The position numbers and the translations under genes were made by a program. A stretch of DNA of 38,542 nt from Caldilineaceae bacterium. Lineage in GTDB: Bacteria > Chloroflexota > Anaerolineae > Caldilineales > Caldilineaceae. The notes under the pieces were generated by a model. The model had not been told where the DNA came from and ran no database searches. It was given only the letters and a program-made list of their open reading frames with translations. Location of the stretch: the NCBI GenBank assembly GCA_020634815.1, contig JACKBA010000050.1, positions 1 to 38,542 on the forward strand. Direction: 5' to 3'. This document shows positions 1-10,816 of this stretch, piece by piece. Position 1 is the stretch's first letter. Each line of letters starts with the position of its first letter.

Positions 1-294
1 GTCGCTGTCGGGCGTCGTGAGGCGTTCCGACGCGGGAATGGCGAACAGGTCGCACAGTTCGGCGCGGTTGTCGAGGCGAGCTTCGGCAGTGATGGCGAGG
101 CGGGCATCTTCCACCCAGCGCGGCAGGCGTTCGTGGAGCGCCTCGGGCGTGTTGAAGAGCAGGCGCTGCCCCAGCCCGCACGCGTCGTCATGCCACAGAC
201 AGCCGCCATCCTGCCCCCAATGAAGCATGGCTGCTTCCATCAAGGGCAGGTGACGGACAGGATCGAGACCGAGACAGCCGAAAATGCCGCTCAT
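1..294 (-). CDS. Asparagine synthetase-like protein, probable lasso peptide cyclase (N-terminal part, runs off left edge)
   Basis: The frame is open from the ATG at 294 down to base 1 (98 codons, no stop). The protein begins MSGIFGCLGLD and continues with a glutamine-amidotransferase class II fold: LHWGQDGG, GLGQRLL, NTPEALHERLP and ITAEARLDNRAEL follow in the order seen in asparagine synthetase B homologues. The catalytic cysteine that normally follows the initiator Met (MCGIFG) is replaced by Ser, so the glutaminase half should be inactive. The TPEALHERLP and AEARLDNRAEL segments resemble the ATP-dependent isopeptide cyclases of lasso peptide clusters, which also lack this Cys; this is a family-level judgement. 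The synthetase domain and any precursor, peptidase or RRE partners would lie left of the window. No precursor-like ORF is visible in the 116 bases upstream of the start. No strong ribosome binding site is seen. Confidence 0.72.
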   Translation of the reverse strand, partial: MSGIFGCLGLDPVRHLPLMEAAMLHWGQDGGCLWHDDACGLGQRLLFNTPEALHERLPRWVEDARLAITAEARLDNRAELCDLFAIPASERLTTPDSD

Positions 295-334
295 TTACGA
301 TGTCGTTGATGGATTCCCAGATTACGATGGCGCA

Positions 335-363
335 AGATTACCACAGCCTACGGCTTCACGCAA
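335..363 (-). promoter_or_regulatory. Possible sigma-70 promoter for the cyclase-like gene
   Basis: On the minus strand TTGCGT (363-358) and TAATCT (340-335) are separated by 17 bases. They lie about 40 bases upstream of the ATG at 294. The -10 match is only moderate, so this is tentative. Confidence 0.3.
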
Positions 364-410
364 AGAGGGTTTTTCGGAGCCGGCGCCCGGCGGACGCACT
401 ACCGGCTCGC

Positions 411-803
411 TCACCCGGCCGTCAGCGCAACGGTGAGGCTGCTCGCCAGCATGACGAGGGTGACGGGCACCCACAGCCGGCGTTCGCCCGCGCTGCGCGA
501 GATGCTGTTGAGTACGACCGCGACCACACAGAAGAAGACGACGCCCCACGTGAGCCAGACAGAGGCCGCTGCCCAGCCCGGCAAAGCCAACCCGGCGCGT
601 GCCAGGATGACGCCCGCCATCAACGCCAGCAGCACGGCCTGAACGACGGCCGCCACGCGCAGGGCCGGCGGGAAGCGGCCGGGAACGGCGCCGCCCATGG
701 CATAGGCGCCCCACGGCGCGCCCAGGGCCAGGGCAAGCTGAAAGAGAACGACGCCGGCGGAAACGCCGGCGTAAAGGATGGCGGCGATGGCAGGTATTTT
801 CAT
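411..803 (-). CDS. Small four-helix membrane protein, unknown function
   Basis: This encodes 130 residues from the ATG at 803, with a short GAGG sequence just before it. The product is almost entirely hydrophobic. Four membrane segments can be drawn at roughly residues 5-30, 47-70, 75-100 and 108-128, joined by short loops with a few Arg residues. I recognise no family motif. It lies between the cyclase-like gene (same strand, 116 bases downstream) and the GH17 gene (opposite strand), with about 317 bases to the latter. It could be co-transcribed with the cyclase-like gene, but nothing in the sequence ties the two functions together. The ORF quality (clean start, hydrophobic periodicity) supports a real gene. 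Confidence 0.6.
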   Translation of the reverse strand: MKIPAIAAILYAGVSAGVVLFQLALALGAPWGAYAMGGAVPGRFPPALRVAAVVQAVLLALMAGVILARAGLALPGWAAASVWLTWGVVFFCVVAVVLNSISRSAGERRLWVPVTLVMLASSLTVALTAG

Positions 804-1120
804 GGGCCTCTGCTTTCACGGTGATACGGGACGCATTGCGACGAACGCAATCAGACACTGTATTGGGCAAACCAACCGCCTGGAACACCGATGCAGACCG
901 TGAGCGTTCCGACCAGGCTATTCGCACTTGGGCCAACAGAATACCACGAATCGACCTTATCAGCGCTGCCGGCGATGGCCGGGTACGGAACCTGCTAGCC
1001 GATGACGCACTTCCAACGTTCCAAATCAACGGGCTGGTGACCGTTCGCGTACAATGATAGAGCCTGAGCATCTGCTCGTCTGGCACAACCGCATAATTCA
1101 CACACCAAAGGGAGGAGAAG
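804..1120. other. Intergenic region between divergent genes
   Basis: No convincing gene is seen here. A TACAAT hexamer at 1050-1055 on the plus strand could be a -10 box for the GH17 gene, but there is no good -35 at 16-18 bases. A GGAGGAG ribosome binding site at 1111-1117 immediately precedes the GH17 start. Confidence 0.4.
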
Positions 1121-2590
1121 ATGGTGCTATGCCGTCGTGTTCTCCAGAGAATGGGCGTCTTCCTGATTGCAACCGTGGCTGCGCCTGGCAGCATCCTGCT
1201 GATGATGTTCTTACTGAACGCGGCACCAGATTTCGCCGCTCCATCCCTCACGGCGGATAAATTGCCTGCCGTCACGATTGGGTCCGGCGCGCCGGTGAGG
1301 GCAACCAACGTCACGACTACTCCCATTGCAGGCTCTCTCTATCTGCCTGCCGTGCTGCGCAAATGGTTCGCTACCGGCCCGCACCTTCCTCTTGCCTATG
1401 GCCCCTATCGCCGCGGCCAGTCGCCGGGCGGAACACCTCCCAGCCGGGATGAAATCGAAAGCGATATGGCATTGCTCGCTGCGGAAACCAAGCTGTTGCG
1501 GAGCTATGGAAGCTGCGACGAATGGGCGAACGTTACGGCGGCGGCATCCAGTCACGCTATCCATCTTTATCAGGGCGTTGCACTGTCCGCCGACCTGGTT
1601 GCGAACGAACGGCAACTTGCCTGTTTTGAAACGCTGCTCCATCAGTATCCAGACACGATTGCCGCAGCAGTCGTCGGCAATGAAACATTGCTACGGGGCG
1701 AATTGACCGCGACGCAAATTGATGAATACGTGCAACGCGTCAAACAGATGGGGGCCGGCGACATCTCGACGGCCGAGACGTGGGATGTGTGGTGTAACTT
1801 GCGCGATCAAGTGCCGCGCTGCCCAGGCGTGACGCGCCTGCCGGACAGTGTCGACTTCATCACGGCCCACATCTATCCCTATTGGGAGACGATTCCCGTG
1901 ACACACGCGGCGGCGCATGTGATCGCGACGCAGATTTTCATGCGCACGGTGTTCACCAACACCGAAATCGTTGTCGGCGAAACCGGCTGGCCGACGTGCG
2001 GGGCCATCAGTGGAAGCGCCGTACCCGGTATTGAGAATCAGCGTGCCTTCATCGAAGCGCTTTGGAAGTGGTCGAACCTGTATACCATTCGCGTCCTGAA
2101 TTTCGAAGCATTCGACGAGGATTGGAAGACAACCGTGGAAGGCGAAGTTGGCCGCTGCTGGGGATTGTCGACCGCCGCCCGCACGCCAAAACATGCCGGC
2201 CTGGATTGGACGGCTCCCGTCCCCGATGCCATACCGCCGACCGCAACGGTTCGAATCGACCATCCGGGCGGGAACAGTGCGACGGCTACAAAGGCGAACT
2301 GCGCGATTCCAATATTCGGCAAAGTGCATCACGCCCAGCCAGGCTGGAAGGTGCGCGTGGAGGTCTATACGAACGCCTGGTATCGTCAGGACAAATGGTA
2401 CGCCGATGGTGAGGCGCCGATAGTCGATGGGCAGTGGGCAGTCCCCGAGGTCATTCTCGCCGGGCAGGGAGAGTACAACAACCACAAGATCCGCGCAACG
2501 GTCGTCGACGAAATGGGAACCTCTGTCGGCAATCCGGTTGTCAGCGCCGAAATTGACGGAATCGTGCGAACGAACGCCTGTACACCGTGA
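1121..2590 (+). CDS. Secreted or membrane-anchored GH17 family beta-1,3-glucanase-like glycoside hydrolase
   Basis: This encodes 489 residues. The start at 1121 is supported by GGAGGAGAAG directly before the ATG. Residues 11-35 form a hydrophobic export signal or anchor. After a Thr/Pro-rich linker the GH17 TIM barrel begins near residue 90 with AYGPYRRGQSPGG, followed by LLAAETKLLRSYG. The two catalytic glutamates of GH17 are visible: acid/base E188 in VVGNETLL and nucleophile E287 in VVGETGWPTC. Family members cleave or transfer beta-1,3-glucans, so the expected site is outside the membrane. Residues 370-489 form a separate beta-rich C-terminal domain of unclear family. A YLPAVLR segment (residues 74-80) lies between signal and catalytic domain and echoes the LYLPSVMR tail of the protein at 36.5 kb. 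The gene converges with the MutS-like gene 58 bases away. Confidence 0.85.
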   Translation: MVLCRRVLQRMGVFLIATVAAPGSILLMMFLLNAAPDFAAPSLTADKLPAVTIGSGAPVRATNVTTTPIAGSLYLPAVLRKWFATGPHLPLAYGPYRRGQSPGGTPPSRDEIESDMALLAAETKLLRSYGSCDEWANVTAAASSHAIHLYQGVALSADLVANERQLACFETLLHQYPDTIAAAVVGNETLLRGELTATQIDEYVQRVKQMGAGDISTAETWDVWCNLRDQVPRCPGVTRLPDSVDFITAHIYPYWETIPVTHAAAHVIATQIFMRTVFTNTEIVVGETGWPTCGAISGSAVPGIENQRAFIEALWKWSNLYTIRVLNFEAFDEDWKTTVEGEVGRCWGLSTAARTPKHAGLDWTAPVPDAIPPTATVRIDHPGGNSATATKANCAIPIFGKVHHAQPGWKVRVEVYTNAWYRQDKWYADGEAPIVDGQWAVPEVILAGQGEYNNHKIRATVVDEMGTSVGNPVVSAEIDGIVRTNACTP

Positions 2591-2648
2591 CAAACCGGCC
2601 AACACCTCAAGAGAGAACCCCATGCGTCAGTAGCGCGGCGGCTGACGT

Positions 2649-4580
2649 TCACGAGCCCGGCTTGGCCGGATGCAGCGGCGCGCCATCGGCGCGCGCGGCA
2701 TCCGCGTCCTTTATCGGCAGCCCGATGATTTCCATGAGCTTGAGCGCGTTGGTGGAGATGGCCAGGCCGGGGCGCAGGCGGTAGTCGAAGGTCATGGTGG
2801 GGCCGGCGGCGCTGCGCGTGAAGTGCTCGGTGAAGTAGACCATCTGCGCGGCGGGGCGCAGTTCGGGCGCATCGGCCAGGGTGAGGTCGTGGGTGGAGAC
2901 GGCGCCGATGGCGCCGCGGTCGATGAGGTGGCGGATGATGTGGCGAGCGGCGATCTGACGCTCGGCGGTGTTGGTGCCTTGCAGGATCTCGTCGAGGAGG
3001 TAGAGGAGAAGCGGCTCGCCCGGCTGCCGCGCGTCGGCGCGGTCGACGATGGCCTTGAGGCGGCGCAGTTCGGCCATGTAGAAGGAGACGCCCGCCTCCA
3101 GCGAATCCTGGACGCGCATGCTGGAGATGACGGAGACGGGCGGGAGGGAGAGCTGCGCGGCACAGACGGGCGCGCCCATCTGCGCGAGGACGGCGTTGAC
3201 GCCGACGGCGCGCAGCAGCGTGCTCTTGCCCGACATGTTGGAGCCGGTGACGAGCAGGTAGGAATCCGGCGGGCCAACAATCACATCGTTGCCCACAGCG
3301 CGCTCGGGCGGGAGGAGCGGGTGCGCCAGCGCGGTGGCGGTGACGCGGGCGTCGGTCGCTTCGCTCAACTCCGGGAAGGCCCAATCGGGCTGCTCGAAGC
3401 GCAGGGCGGCGAGCGCGGCCAGGGCCTCCGCCTCGCCCAGTGCTTCGAGCCAGGCGCGCACGTGGGCGCCGGCGGTGCGCTGCCAATTCTCCAGCAGCCA
3501 GAGCACGTGAAAGCTCCACAGCGTGGCGACCTCGACGGGGAAGAAGTAGATCGAGCGGCGGATGTCGACGAGGGGCATGAGGCGCGCCAGGCGGCGCATC
3601 TGGCGGTCGGCGCTGAGCTTGCCCGTGCCGAGCCGCGCCTGCACGTCGCGCAAGGCCGGCGCGGTGACGGGGTGGGCGGTGACCCGTTCGAAGAGCGCGG
3701 CGTAGGCCTCGAAGACGCCCTGCTGCGCGGCGACGCGGTTGATGTCGTCGCTCACTTTGCGGCCGACACTCTGCAAGATGAAGAGGTTGAGCGCCACCGA
3801 CCCCAGCAGCGGCCACAGGAGCGGATAGCCGGCGAGCCAGCCCACGAAGAGCGCCAGCATGAGGAGGGGCAGCAGGCGCGCCACCCAGATCCAGCGGCGA
3901 TGGGAGTGCAGCCACGGTTCGCCCTCGGCCCAGGCGACGAAGCGGGCGTAACGATCCTCGCCCATCTCCAGCAGGCGGCCGCGCACGGCGACCTCCTCGC
4001 GGAAGTCGAGCTGCGGGGCCAGTTCGGCGGCGGCGGCCTGGCGGGCGCGGGCCACAGCAGGCGCGGCGGGTTGCAGGATCCAGCGGCGCACGGTGGCGCG
4101 GCCGATGGCGGTGTTGGCCGTGCCCAGCAGATGCTCGAGCGAGGCGTGGCCCAGCAAGTCGAGGTCGGCGGCGGTGGCAGCGTCGATGATGGGCGGAGCG
4201 CCGGCGGATTGAACGTTATCGAGGAGCGCGGCGGCGGTGGGCGGCACGGGGTCGGGCAGGGCGCGCCAGTCGCGGCGGAGGCGCGCCAGCCCTTCGCGGG
4301 CGATGGCGACACGTGCGGCGATGGCTTGCAGGCGGCGCTCGGTGCGGCTGCGCAGGACGAGACCGGCCACGAAGGCGACGAAGAGCAGCCCGCCCAGCGC
4401 GGCGATCCAGCCGTCGCCACGGAAGGCGCCCACGGCGAGGACGGCGAAGGCGCCAAAGAAGAGGATGAGGTTGACGTTGCCCAGGCGGCGGCTGCTTGCG
4501 TCCTGCTGGGCGTGCTCGGCCTCGGCGCGGGCCAGGCGTGCGGTGTAGAGGGCGGTGGGGTCGAGCGGCGATTGGTCCAT
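2649..4580 (-). CDS. MutS-like ATPase with transmembrane segments
   Basis: Starting at the ATG at 4580 the protein has 643 residues; the open frame extends upstream to 4700, but that stretch is low-quality. The C-terminal third is a MutS domain V ATPase. Walker A TGSNMSGKST is at residues 445-454, Walker B LLLYLLDEILQ around 524-534, and the STHD signature at 562-565. Domain III-like lever helices occupy roughly 140-340. The protein lacks the N-terminal mismatch-recognition domain (no FxE motif). Instead it has two pairs of hydrophobic helices, at about 36-76 and 234-271, that should anchor it in the membrane. Such membrane MutS homologues form a known but functionally undefined branch of the MutS superfamily, and a role in mismatch repair is not implied. 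It is convergent with the GH17 gene. Confidence 0.88.
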   Translation of the reverse strand: MDQSPLDPTALYTARLARAEAEHAQQDASSRRLGNVNLILFFGAFAVLAVGAFRGDGWIAALGGLLFVAFVAGLVLRSRTERRLQAIAARVAIAREGLARLRRDWRALPDPVPPTAAALLDNVQSAGAPPIIDAATAADLDLLGHASLEHLLGTANTAIGRATVRRWILQPAAPAVARARQAAAAELAPQLDFREEVAVRGRLLEMGEDRYARFVAWAEGEPWLHSHRRWIWVARLLPLLMLALFVGWLAGYPLLWPLLGSVALNLFILQSVGRKVSDDINRVAAQQGVFEAYAALFERVTAHPVTAPALRDVQARLGTGKLSADRQMRRLARLMPLVDIRRSIYFFPVEVATLWSFHVLWLLENWQRTAGAHVRAWLEALGEAEALAALAALRFEQPDWAFPELSEATDARVTATALAHPLLPPERAVGNDVIVGPPDSYLLVTGSNMSGKSTLLRAVGVNAVLAQMGAPVCAAQLSLPPVSVISSMRVQDSLEAGVSFYMAELRRLKAIVDRADARQPGEPLLLYLLDEILQGTNTAERQIAARHIIRHLIDRGAIGAVSTHDLTLADAPELRPAAQMVYFTEHFTRSAAGPTMTFDYRLRPGLAISTNALKLMEIIGLPIKDADAARADGAPLHPAKPGS

Positions 4581-4646
4581 AAGGAATAGTATACATTGGC
4601 GAGGCTCTCCGGCGTGCGTCGCGCTGAGAGCGTGTTTGAAAAGCAA

Positions 4647-4678
4647 ACCACGAAGACACGAAGGGCACGAAGGGGCAC
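4647..4678. repeat. Dispersed intergenic repeat arm (CACGAAG-type)
   Basis: Periodic ACCACGAAGACACGAAGG-type sequence in the gap upstream of the MutS-like gene. It belongs in style to the same class of low-complexity purine-rich intergenic elements as the paired arms at 9159-9255 and 18047-18116, but here only one arm is present. Confidence 0.55.
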
Positions 4679-4758
4679 AAAGAAGGCTAGCATTGGACAC
4701 GCCGGCGACGATTGGCGGGGAGCGATGGGGAGAATGGAGGGGCAGCGACCGGCCGCGA

Positions 4759-4789
4759 TTGTGTGTGCGCGTGCAATGCCTGCTACAAT
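4759..4789 (+). promoter_or_regulatory. Possible promoter for the SH3b lipoprotein gene
   Basis: TTGTGT (4759-4764) and TACAAT (4784-4789) are present on the plus strand, but with a 19-base spacer, which is wide. It is the only reasonable hexamer pair seen upstream of the hairpin cluster and the lipoprotein start at 5088. Confidence 0.3.
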
Positions 4790-4836
4790 CGGTGCCCGGC
4801 GGGGGTGCGTCGTGCGTGGCCGTGCGGCAGAGACCA

Positions 4837-5064
4837 CCGATTGAAATCGGCGTCTGATATGCGAAACCGGCTCGAAGCCGGTTACGGCAAGCAGTGACGT
4901 GCGCTTTGTGAGCGCACCTATGCGCGGGGTGACGCCGGATTCCGCAAGGTTGTTCGTTGGGCAGGGCCGTGCGCTAAGAAAGCGCACCTACGAAGGGGTG
5001 GTTGGCGGCGGTTCGGCGAGGTTGTTCGTTGGGCGGGGCCGTGCGCTAAGAAAGCGCACCTACG
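4837..5064. repeat. Cluster of five small hairpins, including a 46-bp direct repeat
   Basis: Five perfect inverted repeats follow each other. CCGATT/AATCGG is at 4837-4850, AACCGGCT/AGCCGGTT at 4865-4883, and GTGCGCT/AGCGCAC at 4899-4917, 4969-4987 and 5041-5059. The last two are the 3' parts of a 46-base direct repeat (4947-4992 and 5019-5064) that differs at one position. The block sits between the MutS-like gene and the lipoprotein gene and probably belongs to the untranslated leader of the latter. The open frame running through it from 4899 would translate the repeat into Arg-rich sequence and is not credible as coding. In form these are REP-like palindromic elements. Confidence 0.8.
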
Positions 5065-5087
5065 GGATGGGTGATGGTGAGGCAATG

Positions 5088-6233
5088 ATGAAACGGTTTG
5101 TGGCGATGGGGTTTTGGCGGCGGGTGATGACGGCCGGCGGGGTGCTGGCGGCGGCGATGATGGTGGCGGGGTGCGGGTTGTTTGGCGGGGCGGAGACGGC
5201 GCCGACGGCAGTACCGACGCGCACGCCGCTGCCGACGTTTACGCCGACGGACGCGGTGGCGGTGCAACAGGCCGCCGCGCCGACGACGGCGCCGGTGGAG
5301 GCAGCCGCACCGGCCGCGGCGCAGCCCGTTGCGACGGATGCGCCGGCCGCGCCAGAGCAGCCGGCTGCCGAGCCGACGGCCACGCCCACGCCTGCGGCCA
5401 AGCCCGTCCTGGCGATTACGGCCGATGCGGTGAATGTACGCGCGGCGCCGTCAACCGATGCCGAGTTGGTTGGGCTGGCGACGATCGGCCAGCAGTTCGA
5501 TGTGACGGCGCGCACGGCGGCGGGCGACTGGTGGCAGGTCTGCTGCGTGAACGGGCAGGCGGGCTGGGTCTATGGCGAGCTGGCGACGGTGACGGGCGGG
5601 GAGGCCGCGCCCATCGTGGCTGACGCGGCGCCGGTCGAGCCCGCACCCGTGGCCGAGGCGCCGACCGAAGCTCCGGTTGAGGCGGCGCCGGTTGCCGAAG
5701 CCCCGGCCACGGAGGCGCCCGCGGCGGAGGCGCCGGGCACGCCGCCCGACCCGAGCGCGTCGAGCGCGGGGTGGTTCGACCCCAACGCGCAGTACCAGAT
5801 CACGAACTTCCGCGTGCTGGGGCTGGGCGAGAACAACGGTGGCATCCGCGATACGAGCGCGCAGCATCTGATCTTTCTGACGGTGCTGGACCAGAACGGC
5901 AACGGCGTGGATGGCGCGGTGGTGCGCAATCTGGTGGGCGAGAAGGGCGAGGTGACGACGGGCGCCAAGGGGCCGGGCAAGGCGGAGATTACGATGTACT
6001 ACGAGCCGTTCAAGCTGGCGGTGGTCTCCGACGGCTCCGGGCCGGTGACGAGCCAGGTCTCGAACCAGATGGGGCTAATCTTCCCGCACTTGCCCGATAT
6101 CGTTGGCAAGCTGGGCGATGCGAGCTATGAGTACGGCGCGTGCCCGACGCTGGAGGATCGCTGCCAGTGGCCGCTGTCGGATGTGAACTACGTGCATTTT
6201 TCGTATGAGATTACGTTTCAGAAGGTGAAGTAA
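5088..6233 (+). CDS. SH3b-domain lipoprotein with a conserved C-terminal domain of unknown function
   Basis: This encodes 381 residues from the ATG at 5088, which has GGTGAGG five bases upstream; an adjacent ATG at 5085 is possible. The N-terminus is a lipoprotein signal with n-region MKRF and lipobox VAGC (Cys29). A Thr/Pro/Ala-rich linker (about 35-105) leads into a bacterial SH3 domain at about 105-170, with VNVRAAPS, WWQVCC and GWVYGEL typical of the SH3b fold. A second Pro/Ala/Glu linker follows, with repeats of the APVAEAP kind (about 180-225). The C-terminal 155 residues (from YQITNFRVLGLGENN) look like a beta-sandwich domain that I cannot name. The protein should sit on the outer face of the membrane, with SH3b as a possible wall or ligand binder. 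The linkers would span the envelope. Confidence 0.78.
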   Translation: MKRFVAMGFWRRVMTAGGVLAAAMMVAGCGLFGGAETAPTAVPTRTPLPTFTPTDAVAVQQAAAPTTAPVEAAAPAAAQPVATDAPAAPEQPAAEPTATPTPAAKPVLAITADAVNVRAAPSTDAELVGLATIGQQFDVTARTAAGDWWQVCCVNGQAGWVYGELATVTGGEAAPIVADAAPVEPAPVAEAPTEAPVEAAPVAEAPATEAPAAEAPGTPPDPSASSAGWFDPNAQYQITNFRVLGLGENNGGIRDTSAQHLIFLTVLDQNGNGVDGAVVRNLVGEKGEVTTGAKGPGKAEITMYYEPFKLAVVSDGSGPVTSQVSNQMGLIFPHLPDIVGKLGDASYEYGACPTLEDRCQWPLSDVNYVHFSYEITFQKVK

Positions 6234-6735
6234 AGGAGGGGCGACCCTATGTGCCTATCATGAGTGAGACAGCTTGCGGAAGGAAATTTGGGAGCACGCG
6301 AAACGTTGACGGCGAAGCGGCGCTGCAATCAGAGTGTTCGCCGTGGACTACCCATGAGTTTATCGCTTACTGGAACAGCATAGCTGGGATGGTGCGCGTC
6401 AGGGCAGGGTTTTCCGCCCTGCCCTGAGCTACGCCGTTCACCGACGGCAGCGCACGGGTCGCTTCCCAGCGTTGCCCTATCCTCCGCGTCGACAGTGGTG
6501 AGTATAGGTAAGCGTTCCGGTTCCGCCCAGGCTGCTGGCGCCGCCCGGCCGCGCCGCCGCCGACCACCTACCTGCACGATGGGGGCTGCCGACTCCCAGT
6601 CCCAGACGCCCCCAAAACGTCAGCAAGCACCAGCCAGCACGGCACGGCGCGATTGCTTGGCGTCGGCTTCCGCTGGCACGGCTCCGATCCGACAATACTG
6701 CCAGGCAAGCCATCGAGTAGACATCGATACCGCGG
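6234..6735. other. Intergenic region between the convergent lipoprotein gene and glmS
   Basis: No supported gene. A 54-codon frame from the ATG at 6260 ends inside the hairpin at 6399-6427 and lacks a properly spaced ribosome binding site. The only clear element is that hairpin. Confidence 0.5.
6399..6427. terminator. Hairpin between convergent genes
   Basis: A perfect 11-bp inverted repeat, TCAGGGCAGGG and CCCTGCCCTGA, surrounds a 7-base loop. It lies between the 3' ends of the lipoprotein gene and glmS. There is no long T tract on either side, so it is a terminator or 3' stabiliser by position rather than a textbook intrinsic terminator. Confidence 0.5.
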
Positions 6736-8595
<1,860 letters not shown>

Positions 8596-8794
8596 GGGAA
8601 TCCTCCAGTGCTCGCAGAGTAGAGAAAGCCAACGGCGACAACCCAGGCGTACACGCGCCATACGCCACACCATGCCGCACAGGAACCAGCGCGCCGGGCG
8701 CGGTCGGCTGGCATTGAAGGCTGTCGATTGCTTTCCACTGCGGGCGTCTCTGTGACGGCGATTGCTCGCCGCTTTTCAACGCCGGCTTGAAGGA

Positions 8795-8985
8795 TTATGT
8801 GGTGGGAAAGATTGACCCAGGCTCTTGGTCTGGGTTGGGCCGGTGGAAACGACCCAGGGGCATCCGCTGATAATTCGATTTTCCCGCACCGCTTCCGATG
8901 CGGTTCTCCCGGCGCACACCGGGAACCCCTTCCTCGTCACCCGCGCCGGTGGCTGTCACCGTGTGCGGGCCATGCGCTCTCTTCC
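8795..8985 (-). ncRNA. glmS self-cleaving ribozyme (glucosamine-6-phosphate-responsive riboswitch)
   Basis: Read on the minus strand, the leader contains the conserved pieces of the glmS ribozyme in order. The cleavage-site motif A|GCGC is at 8978/8977. A P2 helix CCCGC/GCGGG follows, with a small inner hairpin CGGTG/CACCG. The core GGTGACGAGGA is at 8941-8931, a strand AGGGG pairs with CCCCT to close P3, and the core ATCGAATTATCAGCGGATGCC-like strand is at 8879-8859. A P4-like hairpin CTGGGT/ACCCAG (8857-8830) ends the array. Between GGGGTT and the ATCGAA strand there is an insertion with two extra hairpins (CCCGG/CCGGG and ACCGC/GCGGT). Position, strand and the target gene fit exactly. Family knowledge says glucosamine-6-phosphate acts as cofactor for cleavage and lowers glmS expression. 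The 3' boundary is approximate. Confidence 0.85.
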
Positions 8986-9040
8986 CCGTCGATGTCGTTC
9001 TCTTCCAGGCAACTCCTTTCGCTCAAACGACCTGCGGCCC

Positions 9041-9069
9041 AGTATAGCAGCATCGCGCACGCCTCACAA
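9041..9069 (-). promoter_or_regulatory. Sigma-70-type promoter of glmS
   Basis: TTGTGA (9069-9064) and TATACT (9046-9041) are spaced by 17 bases on the minus strand. They lie about 60 bases upstream of the ribozyme cleavage site and about 450 bases upstream of the glmS start. This gives a transcript that carries the whole ribozyme. Confidence 0.7.
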
Positions 9070-9158
9070 TTGCTTTTGCTGACAGTTTCGCTGCCAATTG
9101 CATGCAAAGTACGCTTGTCAGCCCCCTGAGATGTTTGACCCGACAATGAAGTCCTTTA

Positions 9159-9255
9159 CCACGGAGAGCGCGGAGGGGCGCAGAGGGTGCTATGGGGAGA
9201 GGGGGAGAGGCGTCTCTCCACCATATTCCTCTGCGCCCCTCTGCGGCCTCTGTGG
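9159..9255. repeat. Long inverted repeat (28-nt arms, CACGGAG type)
   Basis: Arms at 9159-9186 and 9228-9255 are complementary at 24 of 28 positions, and the loop contains a further GGAGAG/CTCTCC stem. The element stands between the M32 carboxypeptidase gene (its 3' end at 9282) and the glmS promoter, so it may terminate or stabilise the operon transcript. Its periodic purine-rich composition marks it as a dispersed intergenic element. Confidence 0.75.
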
Positions 9256-9281
9256 TTCAACATCCGCTCAGCCAGCGTCCA

Positions 9282-10811
<1,530 letters not shown>

Positions 10812-10816
10812 TGGTC

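Noticed and set aside
2670..4589. Long plus-strand open frame opposite the MutS-like gene
   Set aside because: Gly/Val/Asp-rich antisense frame typical of high-GC coding DNA; the minus strand carries the MutS motifs.
4899..5087. Upstream extension of the SH3b lipoprotein ORF through the hairpin repeats
   Set aside because: It would translate the palindromic direct repeats into Arg-rich sequence before the lipoprotein signal; the signal peptide and ribosome binding site fit the start at 5088.
6260..6426. 54-codon ORF after the lipoprotein gene
   Set aside because: No suitably spaced ribosome binding site, no recognisable composition, and it ends inside a palindrome.
8596..8673. N-terminal extension of glmS
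   Set aside because: GlmS must begin with Met-Cys so that Cys is the exposed nucleophile; the ribosome binding site fits 8595.
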